DNA of 64,000 bases from Oligoflexus tunisiensis (GTDB taxonomy: Bacteria; Bdellovibrionota_B; Oligoflexia; Oligoflexales; Oligoflexaceae), in NCBI RefSeq assembly GCF_001748245.1, contig NZ_BDFO01000001.1:4541471-4605470 (forward strand), read 5' to 3'. The notes beneath the pieces were generated by a model. That model made no database searches. It was not told the DNA's origin and saw only the letters and a list, made by a program, of their open reading frames with translations. Each line of letters starts with the position of its first letter. Position 1 is the stretch's first letter. A program made the translations under genes and the position numbers. Positions 33,955-43,468 of this stretch are shown in pieces.

Positions 33955-33963
33955 AAGACAAGC

Positions 33964-33981
33964 GGGGAGGTTCGCCTCCCC
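33964..33981 (+). terminator. Candidate terminator hairpin after TPR gene
   Basis: GGGGAGG / CCTCCCC with a TTCG tetraloop (33971-33974). UUCG loops are unusually stable. A pyrimidine-rich stretch with CTTTATTTTATTTGG follows about 25 bases later, so classic termination is possible but not certain. Confidence 0.45.
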
Positions 33982-34156
33982 TGCGACCTCCGAAGCCCCA
34001 TCCTCTTTATTTTATTTGGATTTTTTTCAAGGCTTTTCCGAGTCCCTTTTTCCTGCCGCCCCACCCCCTCCGGACCCATAACCCATCAATAATTTTCCTT
34101 AATATTTTTCCAGGGAGTCCGACAACCCAGGGAGACTGACTGCGTTCAGGAAGATT

Positions 34157-36262
34157 ATGAATCACTGGCTCCAACTTTGGTTCTTCCTCATCCTCGTTTT
34201 GACCACGGGTCAGCGGGCTCAAAGCGCTATGGCCGGGCCGGAACCGATCATGCTGCCACCCGGCACGGAAATGATGCCCCTGCAGCAGGGACTCCTTTAT
34301 CTCGAAGACACCTCGCGGCGCATGACCATCGACGAGGTTATCAACGCCATGCAGGTGGGCCGTCTTCGCGAGCTTGCGCCCGGCACGAATAATCTCGGAA
34401 TCACGCATCACGCCTACTGGTTTGTCGGCCGTCTCGACAATCCCCGCTCTGAGGCGCAGGATCTGATCTTCGAACTCAACTATGCTCTGCTCGATCAGGT
34501 GAACTTTTATGTGCTCGATGCGGATCGGCAGGTCCTGGAAACAATGGTGGCCGGGGATCGCGTCAAGCTCACCGATCGTTCGATCAAAGTCAAAAATCCC
34601 TCATTTCCCCTGCGCATTCCGGCGGAAAGCTCCCGCTTCTTCCTGCTGCGTATTGAAACCCTCGGAACCCTGACCTTGACGCCCAGGCTCTGGCAGCCGG
34701 CGGCCTTCATCACGCAGGTTAATCAGGAACAATACGTCTATGGCCTGTATTACGGCATGGCTCTGATGATGATCATCTATAACCTCTTCATGCTTTATTC
34801 CCTGCGCGAAAGAGTGTTCCTCGTCTACGTTGTCTACATCAGCATCTACAGCATTTTCCAAATGTCCCTCAACGGCCTCGCTTATGAATTCCTCTGGTCG
34901 GAATCGCCCATCTGGTCCAACTACGCAATCCCCGTCACGGCCTGTCTCAGCCTGCTTGCGGGCCTGGAATTTGCGGAAGTTTATCTGAACCTCAAAACCC
35001 GGGTTCGCTCCCTGTATCGGGTCGGCCTGACGCTCAAGATCCTTGTCCTTCTCCTTTTGGGCATGAGCCTGCTCTGGGATTATGCGGACCTTCTGAAATA
35101 CGTGAGCATGCTGGGCGCGGTCTGCTTCCTCTTCTGGCTGATCTCGGGCTTTCACGGCATGAATCAACACTACCGTCCGGCGGCCTTTTTCAGCCTCGCC
35201 TGGACCGTCTTTTGTCTTGGCCATGTGCTTCTTTCCCTGCGAAACCTCGGCTGGCTTCCCAGCAATTTCCTCACGCTTTATGGAGCCCAGATCGGCTCCT
35301 GTCTGGAAATGGTCGCGCTCTCCATCGGGATCGCGGATCGCATGAATCAGGAGCGCCGGGAGCGGATGCAGGCCAAGGAGGAAGCTCTGCGGATCGAGAC
35401 GAGGGCCCATCAGGATCAGCTGCGTTTGAACGCTTCATTTGAACGCTTCGTGCCACATGATTTTATCGAGCTGCTCGGCAAACGCGATATCCTCGAAGTG
35501 GAACTCGGTCAGAGTGTGGAAAAGGACCTCACCACCCTGTTCTGTGATATCCGCTCCTATACAACACTCAGTGAAAAACTGGGCTCGCAGAAGGGCTTTG
35601 CCTTCCTCATTTCCTACTATCAGTTTGTGGCTCCGGTGATCCGCAGCCATCATGGAGTCATCGATAAATATATTGGTGACGCCATCATGGGCGTTTTTGA
35701 ACGCGGCGCGGATGATGCGATCCATGCCGGCCTTGCTCTGCTGGCCCGCGTGGGCGAATTCAATGCTGCCCATCTCTGGACCGAGCAGCCGATTGAAATC
35801 GGCATTGGCATCAACACCGGCTGGTCGATGCTCGGCATCATCGGGGAATCCTCACGTTTGGAAGGAACGGTGATCGGGGATGCCGTGAACCTCGCGGCGC
35901 GTTTGGAAAAAGCCACCGTCGAGTTCGGAGCGCCTTTGATCATCACAGGTTCGACCTTTATGGCGATCAAGCGTCCCGAGCGTCTGCATATTCGTTACAT
36001 TGGTCAGACCGTAGTCAAGGGCAAGGTGGAGCGCATAGCCCTCTATGAGGTCTTTGATCATAATCCCGAGCAGGTCCGCGCCCTGAAACTGGCCCATCAG
36101 GGTCTTTTCGAACGCTCGGTGAAAGCCTATCAGGAGGAACGCTGGAACGATGCCCTGGATGGTTTTGAGGAACATCTTTCGTATCTGCCCCATGACCCGA
36201 TCGCGCTGAAATATATTCAGCGCTGTCATGAAGGGCTTTTAAGTGTGAGCTTTGTGGCCTGA
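34157..36262 (+). CDS. 7TM-DISM receptor with class III adenylate/guanylate cyclase
   Basis: 701 residues: signal peptide (1-25), 7TMR-DISMED2-like sensor domain (about 40-190), seven membrane helices (about 195-395, opening YVYGLYYGMALMMIIYNLF), a linker coiled coil, then a cyclase domain (about 427-630). Catalytic features: LFCDIRSYT (metal Asp, about 464), DKYIGDAIMGVF (second metal Asp, about 509), GDAVNLAARLE (Asn and Arg for transition state, about 575-585) and VVKGK (619). It should make cAMP or cGMP in response to an extracellular signal. The next gene starts inside its stop codon. No clear ribosome site precedes ATG 34157. Confidence 0.88.
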   Translation: MNHWLQLWFFLILVLTTGQRAQSAMAGPEPIMLPPGTEMMPLQQGLLYLEDTSRRMTIDEVINAMQVGRLRELAPGTNNLGITHHAYWFVGRLDNPRSEAQDLIFELNYALLDQVNFYVLDADRQVLETMVAGDRVKLTDRSIKVKNPSFPLRIPAESSRFFLLRIETLGTLTLTPRLWQPAAFITQVNQEQYVYGLYYGMALMMIIYNLFMLYSLRERVFLVYVVYISIYSIFQMSLNGLAYEFLWSESPIWSNYAIPVTACLSLLAGLEFAEVYLNLKTRVRSLYRVGLTLKILVLLLLGMSLLWDYADLLKYVSMLGAVCFLFWLISGFHGMNQHYRPAAFFSLAWTVFCLGHVLLSLRNLGWLPSNFLTLYGAQIGSCLEMVALSIGIADRMNQERRERMQAKEEALRIETRAHQDQLRLNASFERFVPHDFIELLGKRDILEVELGQSVEKDLTTLFCDIRSYTTLSEKLGSQKGFAFLISYYQFVAPVIRSHHGVIDKYIGDAIMGVFERGADDAIHAGLALLARVGEFNAAHLWTEQPIEIGIGINTGWSMLGIIGESSRLEGTVIGDAVNLAARLEKATVEFGAPLIITGSTFMAIKRPERLHIRYIGQTVVKGKVERIALYEVFDHNPEQVRALKLAHQGLFERSVKAYQEERWNDALDGFEEHLSYLPHDPIALKYIQRCHEGLLSVSFVA

Positions 36263-37587
36263 TGATCAAGGAACGCTATCAAAAACTATCGCATTCCGCC
36301 CGCATCGGGGTGATGATGTCTTTGATGCCGCTTCCCGGCTGGGGACTCGGCAACATGGCGATCTTTGTCCTGGAGCGCATCTTCGGGCATCCGAGCGGCA
36401 TCAGTCTCGTGAACTTTTTGATTGTCCCGGCCTTCCTCACCGTGATCGGCCTGATCGCCACCTTTTCCCAGCTTTATAAAGTCCTGCGCATCCCGGCCGG
36501 CCGGATGACCCTGATCCTGACCGCCATGCATGGGGTCTGGTCGGAATATGCAGCGGTCCAGATTCATGAAGAGTACAACGGCTATCTGATCCTTTTTCTC
36601 TTCTCGTTTGGCCTGCTCTTCCTCAAAGTCTCCGCCGGCTTTGTCGTGACGCTGCTCTTTTCCAGTGCGAACGTGATGGTGGTCCTGGCCCTGATCTACT
36701 TCCTCAAAGTTCCCTGGGGCACGGATGAGGAGCTTTTTATCTTTCTCTTCAGTCTCTATGCCTTCAGTACCGCGATCCATAATGAAATCACCCGGCGGAA
36801 TTATCTGCAGCTGAAGCGCGAACAGAAAAAGACCACGCATAGTTTCAAACAGCTCAACAAGGTCTTCTATCCCCACCAGCTCCGCATGATGGAGCAGGGC
36901 GTCGAACTGGAAAAAACCATGCCCTGTGGTTCCGGCAAAGGCTGTGCAATCTTCTTCGACATCATGGCCAGTTCCAAGGTCGAGCATGAGCGGGCCCAGA
37001 CCCTGTTCCGGGAGGCCTTCGGTCGCTGCAGCGAGCTGATGATGAGCCAGTACGATGCCGACCGCATGGAGTGCAATGCCTTCCGCATCAATGAAATGGG
37101 CGACGGCTTCCTCTGCTCGATCGGCTACCCGTTCCAGGCACCGGACGGTCGTTCCAATGCCGAGGTGGCCCTGGAGCTGTCCTATCGCTTTATTGAAATT
37201 TTTGAACAGAGCATGCGGACGCTGGATTATACCAGCCCCATCCACTGTTCGATTGGGATTGCGGCGGGGGAACTGGAAAGTTTTTATACGACCTATCGTC
37301 CCGTTGAATATCACATGTACGGACGCGCCGTGATCCTGGCCACGCGTTATGAAGAGGTGCGGAAGATCCTGGCCCAGTCCATGGCCATTACCGGGTCCAT
37401 GATCATCCTGCAAAGTCACGTCTATCGCAGTCTGCCGGCTGACACGCGACGCGACTTTCAGGAACTCGATCTGCAGGCGCATGACCTCAAGGTTCGCGAT
37501 GATCCGTCCGCCACCCGACTCTTCTATCGCATGGTCAACATCCTGGAGCAGGACGAGAAGCCCCAGGATAAGCTCCAGGCGTCCTGA
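36262..37587 (+). CDS. Membrane-bound divergent class III cyclase
   Basis: 441 residues. Five or six membrane helices fill residues 10-180. The C-terminal half resembles a class III cyclase: AIFFDIMASSK (metal Asp, about 231), NEMGDGFLCSIG (second metal Asp, about 281), CSIGIAAGELES. The GRAVILATRYEE segment matches the usual GxxVNxAARLE but has Ile in place of the catalytic Asn, while the Arg is kept. It may be weak, specialised or regulatory. The ATG overlaps the previous stop (TGATG), so the two cyclases are coupled and may form a heterodimer. Converges with rtcB. Confidence 0.75.
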   Translation: MIKERYQKLSHSARIGVMMSLMPLPGWGLGNMAIFVLERIFGHPSGISLVNFLIVPAFLTVIGLIATFSQLYKVLRIPAGRMTLILTAMHGVWSEYAAVQIHEEYNGYLILFLFSFGLLFLKVSAGFVVTLLFSSANVMVVLALIYFLKVPWGTDEELFIFLFSLYAFSTAIHNEITRRNYLQLKREQKKTTHSFKQLNKVFYPHQLRMMEQGVELEKTMPCGSGKGCAIFFDIMASSKVEHERAQTLFREAFGRCSELMMSQYDADRMECNAFRINEMGDGFLCSIGYPFQAPDGRSNAEVALELSYRFIEIFEQSMRTLDYTSPIHCSIGIAAGELESFYTTYRPVEYHMYGRAVILATRYEEVRKILAQSMAITGSMIILQSHVYRSLPADTRRDFQELDLQAHDLKVRDDPSATRLFYRMVNILEQDEKPQDKLQAS

Positions 37588-37598
37588 GGGATGGGTCC

Positions 37599-38858
37599 TC
37601 AGCCTTTCACACAGATGAGCTGCCGCAGTTCCTCGACGACCTCGACCAGATCACTCTGGTTTTCCATGACCTCATCAATATTCTTATAGGCCGCCGGGAT
37701 TTCATCGAGAACCCCATCATCCTTGCGGCATTCAATGCCGGCTGTCTGCCGTATGAGATCCTCTTCGGAATACAGCTCACGCGCCCGGGTGCGCGACAGA
37801 CGCCGACCGGCTCCGTGCGAACAGGAGCAGAAGGATTCCTCCTCACCGCGTCCCTTCACGATAAAGGACCGCGCCCCCATCGAACCGGGAATGATACCCA
37901 GGTCGTTGGCGAAGGCACGCACCGCACCCTTGCGGGTGACCCAGACGTCTTCGCCGAAATGCGTCTCGCGCGCCACATAGTTGTGATGGCAGTCGACAAA
38001 GGTGAGCGCATCCGCCTTCAGCTGCGAGCCTCGGGCATCGCGCAAGTCAAACAGCGCGATGATCTCATTCAGGACGAGACGCCCCATCGCGCGCCGGTTC
38101 AGGTACGCAAATTCCTGCGCCCAGAGCATGTCGCTGATATAGTGTTCAAACTCCGGCGTGCCTTCCAGAAAATACGCGAGGTCCGCATTCGGCAGTTCGA
38201 TAAAGGCCTTTTTCATCAAGCCCCGCGCGATGTTGATGTGATGCTGGGCAATCATATTCCCCACGCCTCGCGAACCGGAATGCAAAAGCAGCCAGACTTC
38301 ATTTTTTTTCGAGACACAGACTTCAATAAAATGGTTGCCGCCTCCCAATGTTCCCATCTGCGGCGCAACTTTTTCGAGCGAACCGAGATGACGATCGTTT
38401 CCCACGATGCTCCAGGCGCGGTCGAGCACCTCTTCCTTGCCTTTCAGACAGGCCTGGCTTTCCGCAGGCCGCAGGATTTTCAGGCCTTCGTTGTGCTTAT
38501 GCACAGCCTGTCCGACGGGAACCGCTTTCTCTATCGCCTTGCGCAGACGCAGAAGTTTACCGTCCAGGTCCTCCGGCCTGAGTCCGGGAATTTTATAAGC
38601 TGACATGCCACAGCCCAGGTCAACACCCACCGTGGCCGGAGTGATGGCGCCTTTGGTCGCGAGGACGGAACCGATGGTCGATCCCTTGCCGGCATGAACA
38701 TCCGGCATCACCGCCACATGCTTGAAAACAAAAGGCAGGGTGCCGAGCGCACGCAGCTGTTCCAGAGCATTCTCGTCAATATCATGTGTCCAGATCTTGG
38801 CCACGGCAGCCAGAGGACGTCCCGTCGCATCGTTTTGAATCACTTGTTGAACGGGCAC
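37599..38858 (-). CDS. rtcB: RtcB-family RNA ligase
   Basis: 419 residues. Signature segments: MPDVHAGKGSTIGSV (51-65), VGVDLGCGM (77-85, metal Cys), LGGGNHFIEV (171-180, metal and Asn), LHSGSRGVG (192-200), HHNYV (291-295) and CSCSHGAGRR with the His that is guanylylated (348). RtcB joins 2',3'-cyclic phosphate and 5'-OH RNA ends with GTP and Mn2+; in bacteria it is an RNA repair enzyme. Start is GTG 38858, with GGAAGGAG 7 bases upstream. No rtcA or rtcR gene nearby; Archease is absent here too. Confidence 0.93.
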   Translation of the reverse strand: MPVQQVIQNDATGRPLAAVAKIWTHDIDENALEQLRALGTLPFVFKHVAVMPDVHAGKGSTIGSVLATKGAITPATVGVDLGCGMSAYKIPGLRPEDLDGKLLRLRKAIEKAVPVGQAVHKHNEGLKILRPAESQACLKGKEEVLDRAWSIVGNDRHLGSLEKVAPQMGTLGGGNHFIEVCVSKKNEVWLLLHSGSRGVGNMIAQHHINIARGLMKKAFIELPNADLAYFLEGTPEFEHYISDMLWAQEFAYLNRRAMGRLVLNEIIALFDLRDARGSQLKADALTFVDCHHNYVARETHFGEDVWVTRKGAVRAFANDLGIIPGSMGARSFIVKGRGEEESFCSCSHGAGRRLSRTRARELYSEEDLIRQTAGIECRKDDGVLDEIPAAYKNIDEVMENQSDLVEVVEELRQLICVKG

Positions 38859-39144
38859 AGCTGATCTCCTTCCTCAAAGTCAATCAAGACTCCTGCGAGA
38901 AGGATGCCAGGCAGTGGAACCATACGGCTCAGTAAGTTTCGTGAACCCGAAAAACGCATTCATACGTGGATAATACAAGGCTCCGCGGGCCTTCCAGGTC
39001 CCTGTTCTGCCAGGGAAATATCAGCTTCGAAAAAACTTTGAAAAACCGGCAGCCCATCTTCCGAAATGTATTGCATGAGCAAGATCGTCCGCACGAAGAG
39101 CCACTGGAGGAAACCCATACCCTGACGCTCGAGGAGACTTGCCA

Positions 39145-40194
39145 ATGTCATTGAACACGATCCATCTTAAACTTGCTCTCGTCCTCTCGCTCACCACTCT
39201 GGCGCCATTGGCCTGTAACAATCAAAAAACGCCGGAGGAGCTGGAGGAAGAGGAAAACTCTTCTGAAACATTCACCGACGGAAACATGAACCGCGACAAC
39301 CGTGAAGGTCAGTCCGGTGATGCCGCCTTCATCAAGATTTATCCGGACGGCGAAGTGGTCCCAACGAAGGGAGCGAACACCACCGTGTCGGCTCCTGCGT
39401 CGACTTCAGCCGAGGGAACAGGAACGGCGACGGGTTCGACTTCAGGCGACAGCTCGACTGGTTTGCCCTCGGATGCGTCCTCTCCGGCGACTCCAACCGA
39501 GTCGGATCCATGGCCAACAGCTGATCAACCTGCACCATCGGCTCCGATCGACCCGCAGACTCCAGAGCCGACACCACCAATCGATGAAGAAACCACGAAC
39601 CCGGCTCCATCGGATCCCACAACCTCCATCCCGGTGGAAGAAATTCCTGCGCCTGAGCCTCTGCCCCCTGTGGTCAGCGAACCGGCCCCGACGCAACCGG
39701 CTCCTGAGCCTGTGGTCGTCAATGAACCCGCTCCGGCTCCGGCACCCGGTGGCAACAGCAAGCTGATCCTGGATCCCTCACGTCCGATCCTGGAAGTGAA
39801 CGAATACACCACGGCCTCAATTATTGCGGTCATGCCCAAGGCCAACCTTTCCATCGTGAGCATCGGCAAGCACAATCAGTTTGTGCCAGGCCCTTACGCG
39901 ATCATGGCCAAGTGGACGACTTCTTCCAAAAAAGTAAAAGTCAAAGTGAACCATGGTCATGACAAGGACTGCGCGATTGATGAGTCCGAAGCGAACAGCG
40001 AATGGAAGACTTTGGGTATCTTCTATCTGACCAAAAATGCCAAAGTCATGATTACCAATACCGCTTACAGCAACTACAACGTGCAGAACGATTTCATCCT
40101 GAAGCCGGTGATTGCGGAAAAGCTGACCAAGCCTTCCATCTTCACCTGTCTGGGTGGTCAGGTTCTGGGTCACGGTTTGAAGGAATTTCAATAA
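39145..40194 (+). CDS. Lipoprotein with long Pro/Ser/Thr linker
   Basis: 349 residues from ATG 39145 (GAGGAG 8 bases upstream). Lipobox APLAC (Cys24), a Glu-rich stretch, then a Pro/Ser/Thr/Glu-rich spacer from about 70 to 205 (repeats such as PAPEPLPPV), then a compact C-terminal domain of ~140 residues (YTTASIIAVMPKANLSIVSI, VKVKVNHGHDKDCAIDE, NFILKPVIAE-type strands) with two Cys. The spacer could span the cell wall or project the domain outward. Family not recognised. A strong terminator follows. Confidence 0.75.
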   Translation: MSLNTIHLKLALVLSLTTLAPLACNNQKTPEELEEEENSSETFTDGNMNRDNREGQSGDAAFIKIYPDGEVVPTKGANTTVSAPASTSAEGTGTATGSTSGDSSTGLPSDASSPATPTESDPWPTADQPAPSAPIDPQTPEPTPPIDEETTNPAPSDPTTSIPVEEIPAPEPLPPVVSEPAPTQPAPEPVVVNEPAPAPAPGGNSKLILDPSRPILEVNEYTTASIIAVMPKANLSIVSIGKHNQFVPGPYAIMAKWTTSSKKVKVKVNHGHDKDCAIDESEANSEWKTLGIFYLTKNAKVMITNTAYSNYNVQNDFILKPVIAEKLTKPSIFTCLGGQVLGHGLKEFQ

Positions 40195-40222
40195 GGTTGA
40201 TGGATTGTTCATGAAATACCCG

Positions 40223-40260
40223 GGGCCTGCCGATACTTCGGCAGGCCCTTGTTATTTTGA
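40223..40260 (+). terminator. Rho-independent terminator after lipoprotein gene
   Basis: GGGCCTGCCGA (40223-40233) / TCGGCAGGCCC (40238-40248), an 11-bp perfect stem with a TACT loop, followed by TTGTTATTTT. Confidence 0.88.
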
Positions 40261-40269
40261 GGTGCAAGC

Positions 40270-40848
40270 ATGCGTGCGCTACTCGTTTCCCTGCTTCTGA
40301 TGACCAGCACCGGCTTTGCCGCGGAACGGCAGTCCTATTTCATGCTGATGCCCGCCTCCTGGTATGGCTATCACTGGGAGGAAACACCGGAAGGCAACAG
40401 CAAATCTTCCGAGCAGAACACCATCATCACCGCCGCCTGGCGTTCGCCTTATTTTGGACTCTCGCTGGGTGGCTCATGGCTGCAGAACACCAGCCACGCG
40501 CGCGACAGCCGGATCAGGCTCTCCGGTCAGGGCTTAAGCCTGGGATTTGTGGGCGCGGGTTTTGTGTCGGCCTTTTATACTTTTCTGTATAAGCCGCGAC
40601 TGGATTATGAATTCCCTGCCCTCGACGCCAGAACCAGCTACTATGATGGCTCGGGTTCCATCGTGGATTTCGGTCTGCATTTTGGATCGGGTTGGTTCCG
40701 TTTCGGTCCACGCGTCTTGCTGATCGATGTCGACTACCGCAGCTCCAGTGTCACGTCAGGAACCGAGACGGAGTCTGCTGCATTGGAAGGCAGCCCGTGG
40801 CGGGATCGCTGGGTGGAACCTTATCTCGGTATCTGGCTGATTTTTTAA
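40270..40848 (+). CDS. Probable outer-membrane beta-barrel protein
   Basis: 192 residues, signal peptide to GFAA (about 18). The mature chain alternates strand-like segments rich in Tyr, Trp and Gly (YFMLMPASWYGYHWEE, PYFGLSLGGSWLQN, GLSLGFVGAGFVSAFYTFLY, VDFGLHFGSGWFRFGPRVLL) and ends in Phe (IWLIF), a barrel-assembly signal. About eight strands fit. GAGGTG precedes ATG 40270, just after the terminator. Function unknown. Confidence 0.7.
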   Translation: MRALLVSLLLMTSTGFAAERQSYFMLMPASWYGYHWEETPEGNSKSSEQNTIITAAWRSPYFGLSLGGSWLQNTSHARDSRIRLSGQGLSLGFVGAGFVSAFYTFLYKPRLDYEFPALDARTSYYDGSGSIVDFGLHFGSGWFRFGPRVLLIDVDYRSSSVTSGTETESAALEGSPWRDRWVEPYLGIWLIF

Positions 40849-40931
40849 CCGCCCCCAATTCAACCCATGATACCCTCTCCACGCTGGAAGGCGCGAACCC
40901 GGAAATTTACGGTTGGAGAGGTTTTTTCGAC

Positions 40932-42239
40932 ATGGACCCAGGTACTTTGGCTTTGGAACTCGGCTTTATTATTGCGTTGGCCTTATTCAATGGCGTCCTC
41001 TCCATGTCAGAAATGGCGATGGTTTCCGCCAGAAAGATACGCCTGCAGCAGGCCGCAAAAGAGGGCAGCTCCGGTGCCAAAGCCGCGCTCAAACTCCTGG
41101 AAGAACCCTCACGCTTTCTCGCCGCCATCCAAATCGGTATCACCCTGATCGGCGTCTTTGCCGGAGCCTTCGGTGGCGCGAATATGGCCGAAAAACTGGG
41201 GAACTTTCTGTCCCAATTTCCTCTGCTCGCCCCCTATGCCTCATCCATCGGCCTCGGCAGTGTGGTGCTCCTTGTCACTCTTCTGTCCTTGATTCTGGGT
41301 GAACTCGTTCCCAAACGTCTGGCCCTGGGTTATGCCGAAGGTTTGGCCATCCTGATGGCAAGGCCGATCACCTGGCTCGCTTTCATATCGCGCCCGGCCG
41401 TGCACTTTCTCAGCGCCATGACGGAAGGCATCCTCAAACTGTTTCGTTATCAACAGCCCAAGGATCCCCCGGTCACTGATGATGAGGTGAAAATCCTCAT
41501 CGAGCAGGGACGCCAGGCTGGTGTTTTCGAGAAGGAGGAGGAGACCATCTTCAAGCGCACCCTGAAGCTCAGTGATCGTTCCGTCTCCGAGGTCATGACG
41601 CAAAGGTTGCACCTGGTCTGCCTCAATATCGACGAGCCGATTGCTGGTCTGATGGAAAAGATCAGCCAATCCATTCATTCCTATTTTCCGGTCTACAAGG
41701 GCAATATCGATGAGATTGTCGGCGTGGTCTCGATCAAACATCTCTTCAGCCTGACAAGCCGCAATCTGCCAGTCGACCTGAAATCCATCATGCAGGAACC
41801 TGTTTTCATCCCCGAGAGCATGGCGGCTTTGAAACTCCTTGGCAAATTCAAGAGCACGGGCAAACACTTTGCCGTTGTCATCGATGAATACGGTGGGCTG
41901 AGCGGTGTCGTCACCGTCATCGACCTTTTGGAATCCATTGTGGGTGATCTGCCGTCGGAACATGACAAGGAATCCCATGGCGCTTTCGAGAGGGAGGACG
42001 GTTCATGGCTGACCGATGGCATCCTGTCGCTGGAACGACTCTCGGAGTTCGTTCCCGTCCCGGAGCGCGGCTTTTTTGAAGACGACTTTCAAACCCTGGG
42101 TGGCTTCATCATGGGCGAACTGGGGCACATCCCCCAGGTCGGTGAAAAGGTTATGTGGAAAGGCTGGTATTTTGAAGTCATGGATATGGACGGCAATCGG
42201 GTGGACAAGGTGTTGATTTACCCGCCTCGCGGTCGATGA
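40932..42239 (+). CDS. CNNM/CorC-type (HlyC/DUF21-CBS) membrane transporter
   Basis: 435 residues from ATG 40932 (GGAGAGG upstream; longer in-frame extensions overlap the barrel gene and are unlikely). DUF21 domain with three to four helices (about 8-175; MSEMAMVSARKIRLQQ and LILGELVPKRLAL are signatures), a CBS pair (about 205-330, VSEVMTQR, AVVIDEYGGLSGVVTVIDLLE) and a CorC_HlyC C-terminal domain (about 345-430). These proteins handle Mg2+/Co2+ efflux or tolerance. Their name as haemolysin is historical. The end overlaps the convergent permease by 22 bases. Confidence 0.9.
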   Translation: MDPGTLALELGFIIALALFNGVLSMSEMAMVSARKIRLQQAAKEGSSGAKAALKLLEEPSRFLAAIQIGITLIGVFAGAFGGANMAEKLGNFLSQFPLLAPYASSIGLGSVVLLVTLLSLILGELVPKRLALGYAEGLAILMARPITWLAFISRPAVHFLSAMTEGILKLFRYQQPKDPPVTDDEVKILIEQGRQAGVFEKEEETIFKRTLKLSDRSVSEVMTQRLHLVCLNIDEPIAGLMEKISQSIHSYFPVYKGNIDEIVGVVSIKHLFSLTSRNLPVDLKSIMQEPVFIPESMAALKLLGKFKSTGKHFAVVIDEYGGLSGVVTVIDLLESIVGDLPSEHDKESHGAFEREDGSWLTDGILSLERLSEFVPVPERGFFEDDFQTLGGFIMGELGHIPQVGEKVMWKGWYFEVMDMDGNRVDKVLIYPPRGR

Positions 42240-43324
42240 AGGACGTGATCGGCGCCGAATTCCAAACCAAACCTGCGCCCTATAATGGGCCAGATCTGCA
42301 GCAGTGCAATCACCACCGCGGCCACGATAGGGCCCAGAAATATTCCAAGCAGTCCAAACATGCGAATGCCGCCAAAGATTGCAACAAGGCTGACCAGCGG
42401 ATGCATCTGGCTGCGCCCCTTGAGAATCACGGCCCGGACCACGTTATCAACCGTTGATGTGATGATGCCGAGCACCAGCATGACGATGGTCTTCCAAAGA
42501 GACGACTGGGCATAAAGGTAAACGGTGCCGGCGACCCAGACGGGAAAACTTCCGACGAGCGGAATCCAGGAAAACACAAAGGTCGCGCCACCGGCCACGA
42601 ATGCAGCCGGAATCCCAAGAATGGCATAGGCGAACGTCATCAACGCTGCCTGGAAGCCGGCGGCCGCTGTGTTGGCCAGAAGCACGGAGAGGGCCGTATC
42701 GTGAAAGGAATGAGCGATGCGGCGGCGAAAGTCAGCATCAAAGGGAATTTTTTCCACGGTCCAGTTCACAAGACGACGCCCATCAATAAGGAAAAAAAAC
42801 AGGGCGAGACAGGCCAGCACCATCTGCAAAAGACCACCCGGAATGCCTTTCGAGAGGACCACAGCAAAGGACGTGATGGAGGACACCGTGGTATGAACCA
42901 GGGCGTTGAGCTGTTCCTCAAGATCTGCGGAATTCCCCAGAAAGGTTTGGATGGGCCACCATTCCTCCACGCGGGCCAGGATATCCTGCACGGAAAATTC
43001 ACCTGACTGTGATACCCATGTTACGATAGCCATGGCCTGCCGGGACGCCAGGATCACAAAGCCCAGCAGCGGAACAACGATGAGAAGTATGGTGAATAAT
43101 GTTATGATCGCTGCCGCTGTCTTGCGTCCCAAACCCTTCCGACAAAGACCATGATAGAAAGGGCTCGCGACGAGAGCCAGGATTCCACCCGTAATCAGCG
43201 TGATCAGATAGGGAGCCACCATTTTAAAGGCAATGATGGCGGAAAGAAACAGCACGACCAGGAAGACGAAAAATGGTGCCTTGGCCGGCTGCTTCTCTGT
43301 TAGTACTATAGGATGATGCTCCAT
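42218..43324 (-). CDS. AI-2E family (PerM/TqsA-like) permease
   Basis: 368 residues with about eight membrane helices. Family features: two N-terminal helices, a soluble helical loop with WWPIQTFLGN (about 120), FFFLIDGRRLV (about 180), then the conserved middle (ILGIPAAFVAGGATFVFSWIPLVG) and C-terminus with STVDNVVRAVILKGRSQMHPLVSLVAIFGG and LLGIFLGPI. The family exports small molecules (AI-2 in TqsA) or ions; the substrate here is unknown. AGGTGA precedes ATG 43324. Confidence 0.88.
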   Translation of the reverse strand: MEHHPIVLTEKQPAKAPFFVFLVVLFLSAIIAFKMVAPYLITLITGGILALVASPFYHGLCRKGLGRKTAAAIITLFTILLIVVPLLGFVILASRQAMAIVTWVSQSGEFSVQDILARVEEWWPIQTFLGNSADLEEQLNALVHTTVSSITSFAVVLSKGIPGGLLQMVLACLALFFFLIDGRRLVNWTVEKIPFDADFRRRIAHSFHDTALSVLLANTAAAGFQAALMTFAYAILGIPAAFVAGGATFVFSWIPLVGSFPVWVAGTVYLYAQSSLWKTIVMLVLGIITSTVDNVVRAVILKGRSQMHPLVSLVAIFGGIRMFGLLGIFLGPIVAAVVIALLQIWPIIGRRFGLEFGADHVLHRPRGG

Positions 43325-43468
43325 GACCCGATCACCTGCTGAATCCAGACCCTGATCAACCCTTTATAGACCAATTTTTGAGAACTGTTCAGACAGGATT
43401 GATCCCGCCCTCGGATCGGTCGGAGACCCACAATTTTATGCAAGCCGGATTGCAGAGCGGAACATCAC

